Positions 44,284 to 53,457 of a stretch of DNA of 64,000 nucleotides are shown here, piece after piece. The notes under the pieces are model-generated. The model was not told the DNA's origin. It made no database searches and saw nothing but the letters and a program-made list of their open reading frames with translations. The DNA lies in the NCBI GenBank assembly GCA_963578475.1, contig CAUZCL010000013.1, positions 43,360-107,359 on the forward strand, given 5' to 3'. Each line of letters starts with the position of its first letter. Within the stretch, counting starts at the first letter, position 1. Position numbers and translations under genes: made by a program. The DNA is from SMYC01 sp963578475. GTDB taxonomy: Bacteria; Acidobacteriota; Vicinamibacteria; Marinacidobacterales; SMYC01.

Positions 44284-45690
44284 GTGACAAGAGAATTTTC
44301 ACGACAGTCTGCATTCGTCTTGGCCCTCGTCCTTGCTTGGGCGCACCCTGGAATCGCGCAACCGTCGACCCACGATCAGCTGGCGAGAGACATCCTCGAG
44401 GAGCTCATCGAGATCCGCTCCACCGCGGCGGCTGTCGAGAACACCGTGGTCGCGGCAGAAGCGATGGCGCGCCGTCTTCTCGACGCCGGCTTTCCGCAAG
44501 AAGATGTGCAGGTCGTCGTCGGCCCAGGCCCTCAGATAGGGAACCTGGTCGTACGCTACCGGGCAGACGACGACGGCCAGAAACCGATTCTTTTCATGGC
44601 GCACCTCGATGTCGTGGATGCTTTGCGCTCGGACTGGTCGTTCGAGCCCTATGAGTTCCGAGAAGAGAACGGCTACTTCTACGGCCGCGGCACGTCGGAC
44701 AACAAAGCCGGCTGCGTCACCATCGTCGCCAACTTCATTCGGCTCAAACAGGAGGGGTTCCAGCCGAAACGCGATCTGATCGGCGTCCTCACGGGCGACG
44801 AGGAGACGGACGGGACGGGCATCGACTGGCTCGTGCGCGAGCACCGTGAGCTCATCGATGCTGCCTTCGCGATCAATTCGGATGCCGGCGGTGGCGCCAC
44901 TATCGATGGCAAGCCACACCGCTTCACCGTCCAAGCGAGCGAAAAGATCTATCTGACGTTCCACCTCGAGGTCAAAAACCCCGGCGGACACAGCTCTATT
45001 CCCCGCCCGGACAATGCTATCTACCGCCTCATGGCTGCTCTGAGCAGCCTCTCGGAATACACGTTTCCCGTTCATCTGAACGAAGTGACCCGAACATTCT
45101 TCGAGCGCTCCGCGGAGCTCGAAGACGATGCCACGGCGGCGGACATGCGCGCCGCCGCTTCAGACTCCCCCGATACAGCGGCCGCCGCTCGACTAGGGCG
45201 ACTGTCGTCCTTTTACAACGCCATGCTCCGGACGACGTGTGTCGCAACCCGCCTCGAGGCGGGCCACGCCGACAACGCCTTGCCGCAGACAGCGAGAGCG
45301 ACGGTGAACTGTCGCATCTTGCCGAACGAGTCACCCGACGATATCGAGGCAAAGCTCAGGGAAGTCATCAGCGATGACGCCGTCTCGTTGACGCGGGTCA
45401 ACGATCCGGTCCAGAGCCCTCCGTCGCCGCTCGACCCGGCGGTTATGGCGCCCATCGCGGAGATCGTCGAAGCCATGTGGCCCGGCGTGCCGATCCTACC
45501 GCGCATGTCGACGGGAGCGACGGACGGCCTCTACGTCCGTAACGCGGGCATTCCCGTCTATGGCGTGTCGGCGATTTTCGATGACCCAGACGATGTTCGG
45601 GCCCACGGGCGCGACGAGCGCGTACCGGTGAAGTCTTTCTACGAGGCCAACGAGTTCTGGTACCGGATGCTGCAAGCGCTGTCGCGCTGA
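44284..45690 (+). CDS. Secreted M20 family (CPG2-like) peptidase
   Basis: A 468-residue exported protein starting at GTG 44284 (signal FVLALVLAWAHPGIAQ). Zinc-site motifs of M20A enzymes: LFMAHLDVVD, YGRGTSDNKAGCV (bridging Asp) and GVLTGDEETDGTGIDWL (catalytic Glu pair); the lid has KNPGGHSSIPRPDN and the last ligand is in RAHGRDERVPVKSFYE. It differs from the M20 protein at 11578 in subfamily. It is the third gene of the propeller/cytochrome run. Glutamate-releasing carboxypeptidase or aminoacylase activity is likely, with unknown substrate. Confidence 0.92.
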   Translation: MTREFSRQSAFVLALVLAWAHPGIAQPSTHDQLARDILEELIEIRSTAAAVENTVVAAEAMARRLLDAGFPQEDVQVVVGPGPQIGNLVVRYRADDDGQKPILFMAHLDVVDALRSDWSFEPYEFREENGYFYGRGTSDNKAGCVTIVANFIRLKQEGFQPKRDLIGVLTGDEETDGTGIDWLVREHRELIDAAFAINSDAGGGATIDGKPHRFTVQASEKIYLTFHLEVKNPGGHSSIPRPDNAIYRLMAALSSLSEYTFPVHLNEVTRTFFERSAELEDDATAADMRAAASDSPDTAAAARLGRLSSFYNAMLRTTCVATRLEAGHADNALPQTARATVNCRILPNESPDDIEAKLREVISDDAVSLTRVNDPVQSPPSPLDPAVMAPIAEIVEAMWPGVPILPRMSTGATDGLYVRNAGIPVYGVSAIFDDPDDVRAHGRDERVPVKSFYEANEFWYRMLQALSR

Positions 45691-45694
45691 GAAA

Positions 45695-46474
45695 CTAGCG
45701 ACCCGTCGATTGTGGCGTCATACCCGTTCCAGCAATCACGGGGGCGGACACCGGCGATGATAGGTGCTCGAGTAACGCGTGCGCGGCCTCCACATTCTTG
45801 GCGCCCGTTGTGATCCCTGCGGAGAACATCGTCACCTTCTGCACTTCATCGGGAATCGTCCCGACATAAATAATCCCTTCGACCGGGAGCAGCTCGCTGA
45901 CCTGCTGGAACCCGATCTCGGCATCTCCACGGGCAACTACGGTGCCCACGCGCTCGCCGCCGACGCGAAGGCTCTTTGCTTCGAGCACATCGGCGAGGCC
46001 AAGCCGAGGGAACAGAATCGTCGACAGGTAGGTGCCGCTCGCGCTCGCGGAAAAGGCGATGGACTTCGCCTCAACCAGCGTACGCTAGAAGGCTACGCGC
46101 GTGCTGATGTCGGGCGTGGCACTTCCGGCGCGTACGGCCATCCCGATGAGCGAGGAGGCGAGGTCGACGCGGCTGCTCGCGACAACGTAGCCTTCGGCTA
46201 TCATTTGTTCGAGGCCCTCGCTCACCATAATAACGACGTCCGCCGGCTTGCCTCGCCGGAGCCGGCTTGGAATGAAAGTGGACGCGCCACCCATGGACGC
46301 CCCAAAAACGGTGTTCACGTCGATGTGGGTTTCGTCCGAAAATTCGCGAGAAAGCACGCGGTATGCCGCCGAGAAGCCTCCGGAGCTCATCACTTCTAGC
46401 TCGGAAGCTTCGGATAGCGGAGTACCGGCCAACAACAGCAAATTGAGATTCAACGCCAACAGCTTGATGCTCAT
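45695..46474 (-). pseudogene. ModA-like molybdate/solute-binding protein interrupted by one TAG
   Basis: A complete 259-codon frame from ATG 46474 to TAG or equivalent at 45695, interrupted only by an in-frame TAG at 46087-46085. Before it: signal peptide, SELEVMSSGGFSAAYRVLSR, FGASMGGASTFIPSRLRRGK, PADVVIMVSEGLEQMIAEG; after it: RTLVEAKSIAFSASASGTYL, LGLADVLEAKSLRVGGERVG, EIGFQQVSELLPVEGIIYVG. This is the type-2 periplasmic binding fold of the ModA family at full length. Relatives have Lys or another residue at the stop. No ModBC genes are nearby. Confidence 0.82.
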
Positions 46475-46554
46475 GTTCAGCCTCTCGCCAGAATACACCC
46501 AAGTGCGCCGGGGTTGCCCGCCATTCTCCGTCGTCGTAATATCCTCGTGGTCAC

Positions 46555-46914
46555 ATGTCTGTCGAACCCGGCGACGCTCTCGCCCATTGCAAGATTCTCG
46601 AGCTTGTTGGCAGAGGCGGTATGGGAGAAGTGTATGTGCAACCTTTTCTGGATGGTGGTTCCAAGCACATGGTGTCGCGGGCTGGAGGGCGACAGCCGAG
46701 CTGGTCGCCCGACGGCGCCAAGCTGTTCTTCCGCGGGGAAACACACGTGATGGAAGTGTCCGTCGCGTTCGCTCCGGAGTTCCAGTCAACGCGGCCCGTT
46801 TCTCTCTTCGAAGATCGCTTCCATCGGCCGCGCGGAGGGAACCACACGAGCTATGACGTCTCTCTAGACGGCCGATTTCTCATGCTCGAGCGACGCGTGC
46901 CAACGGACGACTGA
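46555..46914 (+). pseudogene. Kinase-propeller fusion remnant: serine/threonine kinase start joined to PD40 end
   Basis: The first 27 codons give AHCKILELVGRGGMGEVYV, the glycine-rich loop at the start of Pkn-type kinases. Without a shift the frame then reads VQPFLDGGSKHMVSRAGGRQ, PSWSPDGAKLFFRGETHVME and SYDVSLDGRFLMLER, the last blades of the C-terminal PD40 propeller found in the same kinases. About 700-800 residues between are missing, so the gene is an in-frame internal deletion. Confidence 0.75.
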
Positions 46915-46920
46915 AAGGAT

Positions 46921-47424
46921 GTGGAAGACGCTGTGACGACCTGTCCGTGTGGAACCACGAACGCCTATGCCGAGTGCTGCGGGCGCTTCATCGACGGAGA
47001 CCAAAATGCTCCAACGGCGGAGACACTCATGCGCTCCCGCTACACGGCCTACACCATGGTCCGTGTCGACTACATTACCGATACCCTCGATCCGAGATCC
47101 CGAGACAACCACGATCCCGACCAGGCCAAGAAGTGGGCGGAGGAGTCCGAATGGCTAGGGCTCGACATTCTCTCGACGGTTGCGGGTGAAACGGACGACA
47201 AGAGAGGCACCATCGAGTTTATCGCTCGCTTTCGACAAGATGGCCACGACCACGAGCACCGGGAGCGAGGAGATTTCATAAAGCGCGACGGCAGGTGGTA
47301 CTTCACCGACGGGAAGGTCCTGGGGCCGCAGAGCATCCGCAGCGAAGGTCCCAAGATTGGACGCAACGATCCTTGTCCTTGCGGAAGCGGCAAGAAGTAC
47401 AAGAAATGCTGTGGTCGCAGCTAG
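46921..47424 (+). CDS. ychJ: YchJ-family SEC-C protein
   Basis: A 167-residue protein with a SEC-C motif at each end: CPCGTTNAYAECCGRFIDG near residue 8 and IGRNDPCPCGSGKKYKKCC at the C-terminus, flanking the NTF2-like YchJ domain (AETLMRSRYTAYTMVRVDYI, DILSTVAGETDDKRGTIEF, FIKRDGRWYFTDG). The length and layout match YchJ of enterobacteria. Function is not established. The start is GTG 46921 (AAAGGAT before it); GTG 46933 is possible. Its C-terminal motif is nearly identical to that in the small protein at 10937. Confidence 0.9.
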   Translation: MEDAVTTCPCGTTNAYAECCGRFIDGDQNAPTAETLMRSRYTAYTMVRVDYITDTLDPRSRDNHDPDQAKKWAEESEWLGLDILSTVAGETDDKRGTIEFIARFRQDGHDHEHRERGDFIKRDGRWYFTDGKVLGPQSIRSEGPKIGRNDPCPCGSGKKYKKCCGRS

Positions 47425-47428
47425 CCCG

Positions 47429-49357
47429 TCACTGTCCGATGTACTTCTCGTAATGCGCCGAGACCCGAAGCATCGAGTCTTTCAAATCTGCTGGCCGCCA
47501 GTGGTACCAGCCGTGCGGTTCGTCGTCGTACAGAACATACTCGGTAGGCTTGCCCTTTTCTTTGGCTAGCTCGTAATATTCGTCGGCCATACTGATGCGC
47601 ACGCTGTAGTCGCGGTCGCCCCAAAGAATCAAGAGCGGCGTTTGGATCTGGTCGATGTTGAAATAGGCCGAGCGCTCGCGCCAATGATCGGGCGCCTCGT
47701 CGGGGTTACCGTGGTCGCCACCGACCACGTCGCCTAAGATCGGCCGCTCGGCAGGCCCCCACATCTCGTACATGTGCACGAGGTTGGTCGGGCCGTAGAA
47801 GTTCACGGCGGCCTTGAACCGGTCAGGATAGCGCTGGATGGCGGCCATCGTGAAGTAGCCGCCCGTGCTGCCGCCTTGTATGATGACACGGTTGGGATCG
47901 ATGTCACCTCGGGAGGCGAGGTGATCGATACCAGCGATCAGGTCGTCGACATCGCCGCCGCCCCAGTCGCCGAAGTTCAGCCATTCGAACTCACGGCCCT
48001 TTCCCTGGCTTCCCCGAACCTGCGGGGCGAGCACGACGTAGCCTTTCGAAACAAGAAACTGAATGAACGGATAGAACCCGTTGACGTGGTTCCCGTGCGT
48101 GTTGGCACGCGCGTAGAGAAGCAGCGGAGGGACTCGGCCGTCGGCGGCCGCTTTCGGTCGGTACAAGAAGGCGGGTATCTCGACCCCGTCTGCCGATTCG
48201 TAAGCGATCCTCTCGGGGACGACGAAATCGCCGTCCGACAATGCGCTCGGCATGTGGTTCGTGAGTCTCGTGGGGGTGCCGCCGTTCGCGGGAATCGACC
48301 AAATGTCGCTGGAAATCTTCGGGCTCATATGCGTGAACGCGATGGACTGCTCATCGGGCGCCCATCGGAATGTTCCGCGCGTCTGACCGGCTTCGATGCC
48401 TCCGCTCACGCCGTCACGCGCCGTGAGTTGCACCGGTTCGCCGCCGTCTGTGGAGACTTTCATCAAATGAAAGTTCCAACTCTTGTTGGCAACATAGGCG
48501 ATCCATTTGCCGTCTGGAGACCATTGCGGGTTGTGCTCGTCCCAAGGGCTCGAGGTGAGCATCTCGATTTCACTGCTCGCCACATCGATGACACCGATGT
48601 TGCGCCAGCTGGATCGGTTGGAGACGAAGGCGATCCTTCGGCCGTCGGGAGACCAGCGTGGGGAGTACTCGAGGGAATCCTCCGTGTTCGCCGTCAGCAG
48701 TCTTTCTTCTCCACTCGTCATCGGCGCGAGCCAGATATCGTTGCCTTTGATGTCGTCCTTTCCGCGGCGATCCGAAGTGAAGGCAAGCCACCGTCCATCG
48801 GGAGAGATCTGCGGATCGGTGTTGTTGTAGCGACCTTCGGTCAAGTACGTCACTTCGATCGGGCCGTCGGGGATCCCGGAGGGCATCGAAGCAATTTGAG
48901 CATATCCGTAAGCGTCGCCCGTCACGAAGACGATGGAGTTGCCATCGGGAGTCCACACCGGAGCGGAGCCGCGCCTGCCATAGGTGAGGTTGACCGGCGG
49001 CGCGGAGCCATCTGCTCGAATTTTGAAAAGGAGTCCGCGCGAGCGATAGGAGATCCATTCGCCGTCCGGTGACCAACGCGGCTGAACGGAAGGTCCATCG
49101 CTGACTTGGTGAACGGGGTTGTTCGGATTGATGGGGCGGGCGCCCCCGCCATCGGCGTTCATGATCCACAGATGGTGCTCGCCGTTTTTCGCCGATAGGT
49201 AGACGATCTGCTGGCCGTCGGGGGAGTACTGAAACTGTTCGACTTTCCCGTTGGTCTCGGCCAAGAGATCGACAAAGGTTGCAGGCGGGCTATCCGTTGT
49301 CCCGCTGCAGCCGGCCCATAGGCACAACAGGAGCAGGGGACTCACGCGTCGTCGCAT
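47429..49357 (-). CDS. S9 family prolyl oligopeptidase-type lipoprotein with PD40 propeller
   Basis: From ATG 49357, 642 residues with lipobox LLLCLWAGCSG. Residues 30-370 form a WD40/PD40 propeller (YSPDGQQIVYLSAKNGEHHL, WTPDGNSIVFVTGD, ISPDGRWLAFTSDRRG, WSPDGRRIAFVSNRSS, WSPDGKWIAYVANKS). The C-terminal hydrolase has the nucleophile in GGSTGGYFTMAAIQ, Asp in LLILWGDRDYSVRI and His in DDEPHGWYHW, the catalytic triad of peptidase S9. An alternative GTG 49399 would put the lipobox too far in. It acts outside the cytoplasm on short peptides; substrate unknown. Stop faces the YchJ stop. Confidence 0.93.
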   Translation of the reverse strand: MRRRVSPLLLLCLWAGCSGTTDSPPATFVDLLAETNGKVEQFQYSPDGQQIVYLSAKNGEHHLWIMNADGGGARPINPNNPVHQVSDGPSVQPRWSPDGEWISYRSRGLLFKIRADGSAPPVNLTYGRRGSAPVWTPDGNSIVFVTGDAYGYAQIASMPSGIPDGPIEVTYLTEGRYNNTDPQISPDGRWLAFTSDRRGKDDIKGNDIWLAPMTSGEERLLTANTEDSLEYSPRWSPDGRRIAFVSNRSSWRNIGVIDVASSEIEMLTSSPWDEHNPQWSPDGKWIAYVANKSWNFHLMKVSTDGGEPVQLTARDGVSGGIEAGQTRGTFRWAPDEQSIAFTHMSPKISSDIWSIPANGGTPTRLTNHMPSALSDGDFVVPERIAYESADGVEIPAFLYRPKAAADGRVPPLLLYARANTHGNHVNGFYPFIQFLVSKGYVVLAPQVRGSQGKGREFEWLNFGDWGGGDVDDLIAGIDHLASRGDIDPNRVIIQGGSTGGYFTMAAIQRYPDRFKAAVNFYGPTNLVHMYEMWGPAERPILGDVVGGDHGNPDEAPDHWRERSAYFNIDQIQTPLLILWGDRDYSVRISMADEYYELAKEKGKPTEYVLYDDEPHGWYHWRPADLKDSMLRVSAHYEKYIGQ

Positions 49358-49466
49358 CGGCCATTGTAAGCAAAATCGGACCGTACGTGCGACGCGCACA
49401 AGTCGCTTGGAGCCTGTGAAGAGACATGCTGTAATGGGCCTGCTTTCTCAACGGGCGAGGTGCATC

Positions 49467-50746
49467 ATGAAAGACTGGAGAGCCAGCGGAGTGCTTGCGA
49501 CATGCCTGCTGCTGTTTGGAAGCGCGAGCGGCCTCTTCGCCGAGGACGCGTCCTCGTGGCAGCAGTGGGGCGGGCCGAATCGCAACTTCATTGTCGAGAC
49601 CACCGGACTTGCGGATACGTGGCCGGAGGCCGGGCCGCCCATCCTCTGGAGCCGGCCGCTCGGAACGGGGCACTCGTCCATCGTCTCCGACGGCGACGGG
49701 CGGCTCTTTACGATGTATCGGGTCGGAAACGGCCGTGAGCGAGGCGGGCCGTGGGAGCTCGAAGAGGTCGTCATCGGGCTCGACGCGAAAACAGGGGAGA
49801 CGATCTGGGAGTACACCTACCCGTCGAAGCTCCAGGACTTCAATTTCGGTGCCGGCCCGCACGCGACCCCGCTCGTTGTCGGTGAGCGTCTGTTCACCGT
49901 CGGGACCAACAAGAAGATGCATGCCTTCGACACGCGCACCGGAAAGCTTCTCTGGGCGCACGACCTCGTCGAAGATTTCAATGCACCCTCGCTCGTCATC
50001 CGTGCGATCGTGAAGGCGGGCTATGGCTGTAGTCCCATCGCTTTCGAAGATACGATCATTTGTAGCGTAGGCGGTCCCGGACAATCGGTGATGGCTTTTC
50101 GGCAGAACGACGGCGCGGTCGTGTGGCGAAGTGGAGATTTTCTGACGTCACAAGTGCCTCCATCCTGATCGAGTTCGCCGGTCAGCCGCAGTTGGTCGTT
50201 GTAGGTGGCGGCACCATCAACGGACTGAGCCCCGCGGACGGAGAGTCGCTGTGGTCTTACCCGCACGATCCTGGCAACGACCTCAATTGCAGCACGCCGC
50301 TGTGGGGCTCGGACGACATACTCGTTGTCTCGTCGGCCTACAAAGTGGGAAGCAGAGCCATTCGGCTGACTCGGAGGGGCGAGCAGACGATGCCGGAAGA
50401 GATATGGTTCACGAAGCGCACGCGCTTCGCCTCGGCGATTACGTCTACGGTACGAGCGGCGATTTCGGGCCGGCGTTTCTCACCGCGCTCGATGTGAAGA
50501 CGGGAGACGCCGCGTGGCAGCATCGTGGCTTCGCCCGCGCGAGCATGATTTACGCGGACGGCAAAGCGATCATTCTCGACGAGGATGGAGATCTCGCGAT
50601 CGCAAAGCTATCGCCTGAAAAAGTTGCGATCCTGTCGCGCGCGAAGCTGTTCGAGACGACGGCCTGGAGCGCCGGCGCTCGTCGGGACCACACTTTATGC
50701 ACGCGATCGAGAGAAGATCGTCGCCGTTGATTTGGGAGCACACTGA
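49467..50746 (+). pseudogene. PQQ-type propeller gene, copy 1, decayed by several frameshifts
   Basis: Compared with the intact paralogue at 58189-59472, it follows the same sequence: WQQWGGPNRNFIVETTGLAD, GPPILWSRPLGTGHSSIVSD, LFTMYRVGNGRERGGPWELE, VGGPGQSVMAFRQNDGAVVW. The phase is lost near 50161 (a C short in CCTCC), resumes at ILIEFAGQPQLVVVGGGTIN, changes again near 50430 (a few codons missing before GDYVYGTSGDFGPAFLTALD) and once more near 50670 before ALVGTTLYARDREKIVAVDL. Its final TGA (50744-50746) would overlap the next ATG. Three lesions make it a pseudogene although each segment is well conserved. Confidence 0.85.
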
Positions 50747-51300
50747 TGTTGCGGCCCTTCGTCTCGTGTCTCGCCGTAGTGGCGCTTTTGGCGCCTGCCA
50801 TCACGCGTGCTCAGACAGTCGATCTCTCGGGTACCTGGCGCCTCGATGAAGAGCGGAGCCGCGTCCGCGTGGAAGCAACGCTCGCCGGCCTCATGGGCGC
50901 GGGCGCACCACAGACGCTACATATCGCCCAACCGTCGAACGGTACCCTCGTAGTCGAAAGCCAGATCAACGAGAGCTACGCGCGCCTCTACGTCCCGGGC
51001 GAGAAGACCTCGACGCCGATCTTCCTTGGAGAGCCGGGGAGCATCACGATGACCTCGCGATGGGAAGGCCGCGCGCTCGTGAGCGAAGGCACACGTAAAT
51101 CTCCCTCGAGCACCGTCAACGTGCGGGAAGTCTTCGGACTGAGTGAAGACGGCCAAATTCTCGAAGTCGAAATCACGCTCGAGCGCGCGAACGGTGACGT
51201 CGAGAGCACACTCCGATATACGAGGATCCGTGACGTTGGCCCGTGCGAGAGCTGGCCGACACCGTGCAAGGATCCGACGCGACCTAGGCAGCAAGATTAG
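50746..51300 (+). CDS. Small secreted SGTW-type protein, copy 1
   Basis: A 184-residue exported protein (signal VVALLAPAITRAQ). It starts DLSGTWRLDEERSR, a motif of lipocalin-like or beta-barrel secreted proteins in Acidobacteriota, continues with QTLHIAQPSNGTLVVESQIN, IFLGEPGSITMTSRWEGRAL and ends VGPCESWPTPCKDP. The paralogue at 57644-58192 shares the plan, including the GPCE-WP-PCK ending with two Cys. It sits directly after the decayed PQQ gene, whose stop would overlap its start. Function unknown; the gene itself appears intact. Confidence 0.75.
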   Translation: MLRPFVSCLAVVALLAPAITRAQTVDLSGTWRLDEERSRVRVEATLAGLMGAGAPQTLHIAQPSNGTLVVESQINESYARLYVPGEKTSTPIFLGEPGSITMTSRWEGRALVSEGTRKSPSSTVNVREVFGLSEDGQILEVEITLERANGDVESTLRYTRIRDVGPCESWPTPCKDPTRPRQQD

Positions 51301-51389
51301 CTTCCATTTCTTGTGGAATTGATGTAGAGGCACACCTTCCCCGATAGTAAGCTTCCTGGTGCCAGGAAGGTGTATGTAATGCCAACAAT

Positions 51390-51560
51390 GATGGGGATCC
51401 AGCCAGGTCTTCTTTCGTCTCAGACGGGCACTTGGACTATCTCGACGGCCTTTTCGACAGCTACGCCATCGATCCGCGCGGTGCGTCGCTCATGTTGTGC
51501 ACTGCGTTCCGGCTCGGCCAGCAGGAGGCGGAGGCGGTCGTCGAGTTCTGGAGAAGTACC
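51390..51560 (+). pseudogene. Possible N-terminal scrap of a 2-oxoglutarate dehydrogenase E1-type gene
   Basis: A short frame reads HLDYLDGLFDSYAIDPRGAS and FRLGQQEAEAVVEFWR, which weakly resembles the N-terminal docking segment of E1 (a Y-x-x-xP-xS-VD stretch). It has no proper start and no continuation. Very tentative. Confidence 0.2.
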
Positions 51561-51572
51561 TCTGGCCGCAGG

Positions 51573-51816
51573 CTAAAGGGGTCCTGATTCTGGAGGTTTT
51601 TTCCGGAATTCCCCGCACCACCAGTTCTCGTTCACCGTAGGCCAGAGCTCCGAAGGCTGCTTGGCTGTCGCATCGAAATAGACGAGCGGTGGGAACCGAC
51701 GACATTTACCCCGAGTATTCGCCCCATAGCTCGCGGAGCTGCGCACGAAGAAGACACATCTCGTGCACGTAAGACCAATAGCCGGGGACACTCGACCAGC
51801 GTACAGTAATTTTCAT
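51573..51816 (-). pseudogene. Small WCGEF-motif hypothetical protein with frameshift
   Basis: From ATG 51816 the frame gives KITVRWSSVPGYWSYVHEMC and LLRAQLRELWGEYSG and stops near 51707. Another frame continues KCRRFPPLVYFDATAKQPSE, LWPTVNENWWCGEFRKKPP to TAG 51573. Together they give an approximately 80-residue protein ending in a WCGEF-type motif known from short uncharacterised proteins. One frameshift separates the parts. Confidence 0.45.
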
Positions 51817-51837
51817 CGAGTGTAAATAAGGTGAAGA

Positions 51838-51856
51838 ATAAACGGGTGGCACTTGT
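51838..51856 (+). repeat. Dispersed intergenic repeat, single copy
   Basis: ATAAACGGGTGGCACTTGT shares the core AAACGGGTGGCACTTGT with the copy at 4973-4989. It lies between the WCGEF gene remnant and the end of the SDR pseudogene. Confidence 0.55.
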
Positions 51857-51871
51857 ATTGGTGGAATGGAA

Positions 51872-52714
51872 TCAGTCTCGGATTCTTCCGGTTACCCAGT
51901 CGTAGCGCCGATCCTCGTCGATGACTGGGCCTTTCGGACGCTGACCCACGCCGGCGCCGCCATCGACCACAAGGGTGGCACCTGTTATGTCGCTGGCGGC
52001 GTCGGAGGCCAAGAAGAGGACGGCGTTGACTACTTCTTCCGGCTTGCCGGGGCGGGCGAGTGGGAGGGTTGGGATGCGGGAGGCCAGCGCTTCGGCCATG
52101 GATGGCGGGAGTGGTTTTGGCTGGGTGTCGATCAGGCCTGGGCTTACCGTGTTCACGAGAATGTTGTGTGGGGCTAGCTCTATGGCGGTAACGCGCGAGA
52201 AGCTCTCGGTCGCGGCGCGGCTCGAGGCGTAGGCCGCTGAGCCCGGAGAGCCGCGCTTGCTGACGCCAGACGAAACATTGATGATCCTACCGCCGTTTTC
52301 GAGGGGGATCATTGCGCGCGCGGCAGCTTGGGTCATCAAGAAGGTTCCCCGGCAGTTGACGGCGTAGACCGTGACCCAGACTTCGACTCGCTCCTCGAGA
52401 AGAGACGTATGGGGCGCGACAGCGGCATTGTTCACACAAATGTCCAAGCCTCCACCGTGCTCGAGCGCGGCATCGACAACGGCGCTCGCTCCTTAGGGAG
52501 CACTGATATCAGCGACGACGGCCGTGACTTTCTCGCTACAGGGTCTGCAGGTCTCTGTTAGGCCAGACTCCTCTCGATCGGCCGCGATAACCTTCGCTCC
52601 TGCCTCGAAAAAGGCATGCACCAACGCGCGGCCGACGCCTCGGGCCGCGCCAGTGACGATCACCGCCTGGCCGCCGAAATCAAAACTCACTTGGGGAGGG
52701 CTCATTACGGGCAT
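51872..52714 (-). pseudogene. Short-chain dehydrogenase/reductase interrupted by one TAA
   Basis: A complete SDR frame from 52714 with a single in-frame TAA at 52495-52493. It reads FGGQAVIVTGAARGVGRALV (TGxxxGxG cofactor motif), AKVIAADREESGL, then after the stop GLDICVNNAAVAPHTSLLEE, GRIINVSSGVSKRGSPGSAA, YASSRAATESFSRVTAIELA and SPGLIDTQPK. In the active site the usual YxxxK is YASSR, so the catalytic Lys is Arg, a further sign of decay or of a divergent enzyme. Length about 280 codons is normal. Confidence 0.82.
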
Positions 52715-52762
52715 CTTGTATCACACGTGCGTGATAGATTCGGAGCCGACGGAGGCGGACGC

Positions 52763-53208
52763 ATGTTGACGACGACGAATGAAAGACTGGGACGAGCAGC
52801 TTTTTGGTCGGCCGTCATACTCAGTGCCCTCCACGCCGCTCCGGGCCGCGTTAGCGCCGAGACGATTCACCTTCGCTGCGGCACGCGGCTCGACGGCATC
52901 TCAGATGCAAGCCGAGAGAATGTAACGATCCGCGTCGAAGGAAACCGAATCACCGCTCTCGGACCATGCTTCAGCTCCTAGTGGAGGCGGGGATGACCCC
53001 CATGCAAGCGATCCAGGCGGGCACGCGAGTCGACGCCGAACTGCTCATGTGGGACGACCGCATCGGATCGATCGCGGTCGGGAAGCTCGCGGATATCATC
53101 GCCGTCCCGGGAGACCCTCTTCGCGATCTGTCCGTGCTCGAGAACGTCTCCTTTGTGATGCTCAATGGAAGCGTGGTCCGCGCGTTGGGATCTCAGCCGA
53201 AGCGGTGA
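52763..53208 (+). pseudogene. Imidazolonepropionase-like amidohydrolase with the middle deleted
   Basis: From ATG 52763: a signal-like start, IHLRCGTRLDGISDASREN and VTIRVEGNRITALGP, the N-terminal strand region of secreted amidohydrolases. Near 52965 an out-of-phase frame takes over with MLQLLVEAGMTPMQAIQAGT, MWDDRIGSIAVGKLADIIAV and LENVSFVMLNGSVVRA, the C-terminus of the same family. The metal-binding HxH and other ligands, some 300 residues, are missing. Confidence 0.8.
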
Positions 53209-53246
53209 CTACACCATCCCGATGCGCTGCCGCCCGCCAACAGAGC

Positions 53247-53324
53247 AGGTGCCGGAATAGGCTAGGTGCCGGCCGTTTGTTTGAGGGAGAGAACAAGTGC
53301 CACCCGTTTGTTTGAGGGAGAGAG
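53247..53324 (-). repeat. Dispersed intergenic repeat, tandem copies
   Basis: Two tandem copies (53264-53293 and 53296-53324) share CCGTTTGTTTGAGGGAGAGA, preceded by AGGTGCC or AGTGCC; a shorter AGGTGCCGG is at 53247-53255. Read on the minus strand the copies contain CAAACGGGTGGCACTTGTTC, matching those at 4937 and 51838. Confidence 0.65.
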
Positions 53325-53457
53325 CGGGCGGGCGTTACCAAAGGTAACGTGTCTACATAGTCTGCATAATCTGCGCACACGTGTTCGTTCCGAGCGATAT
53401 CTCGCTGAGGCGGGGGTGACGTCCGTGCTCCAGATGGCCGCAGCGAACGCCAGGTGT

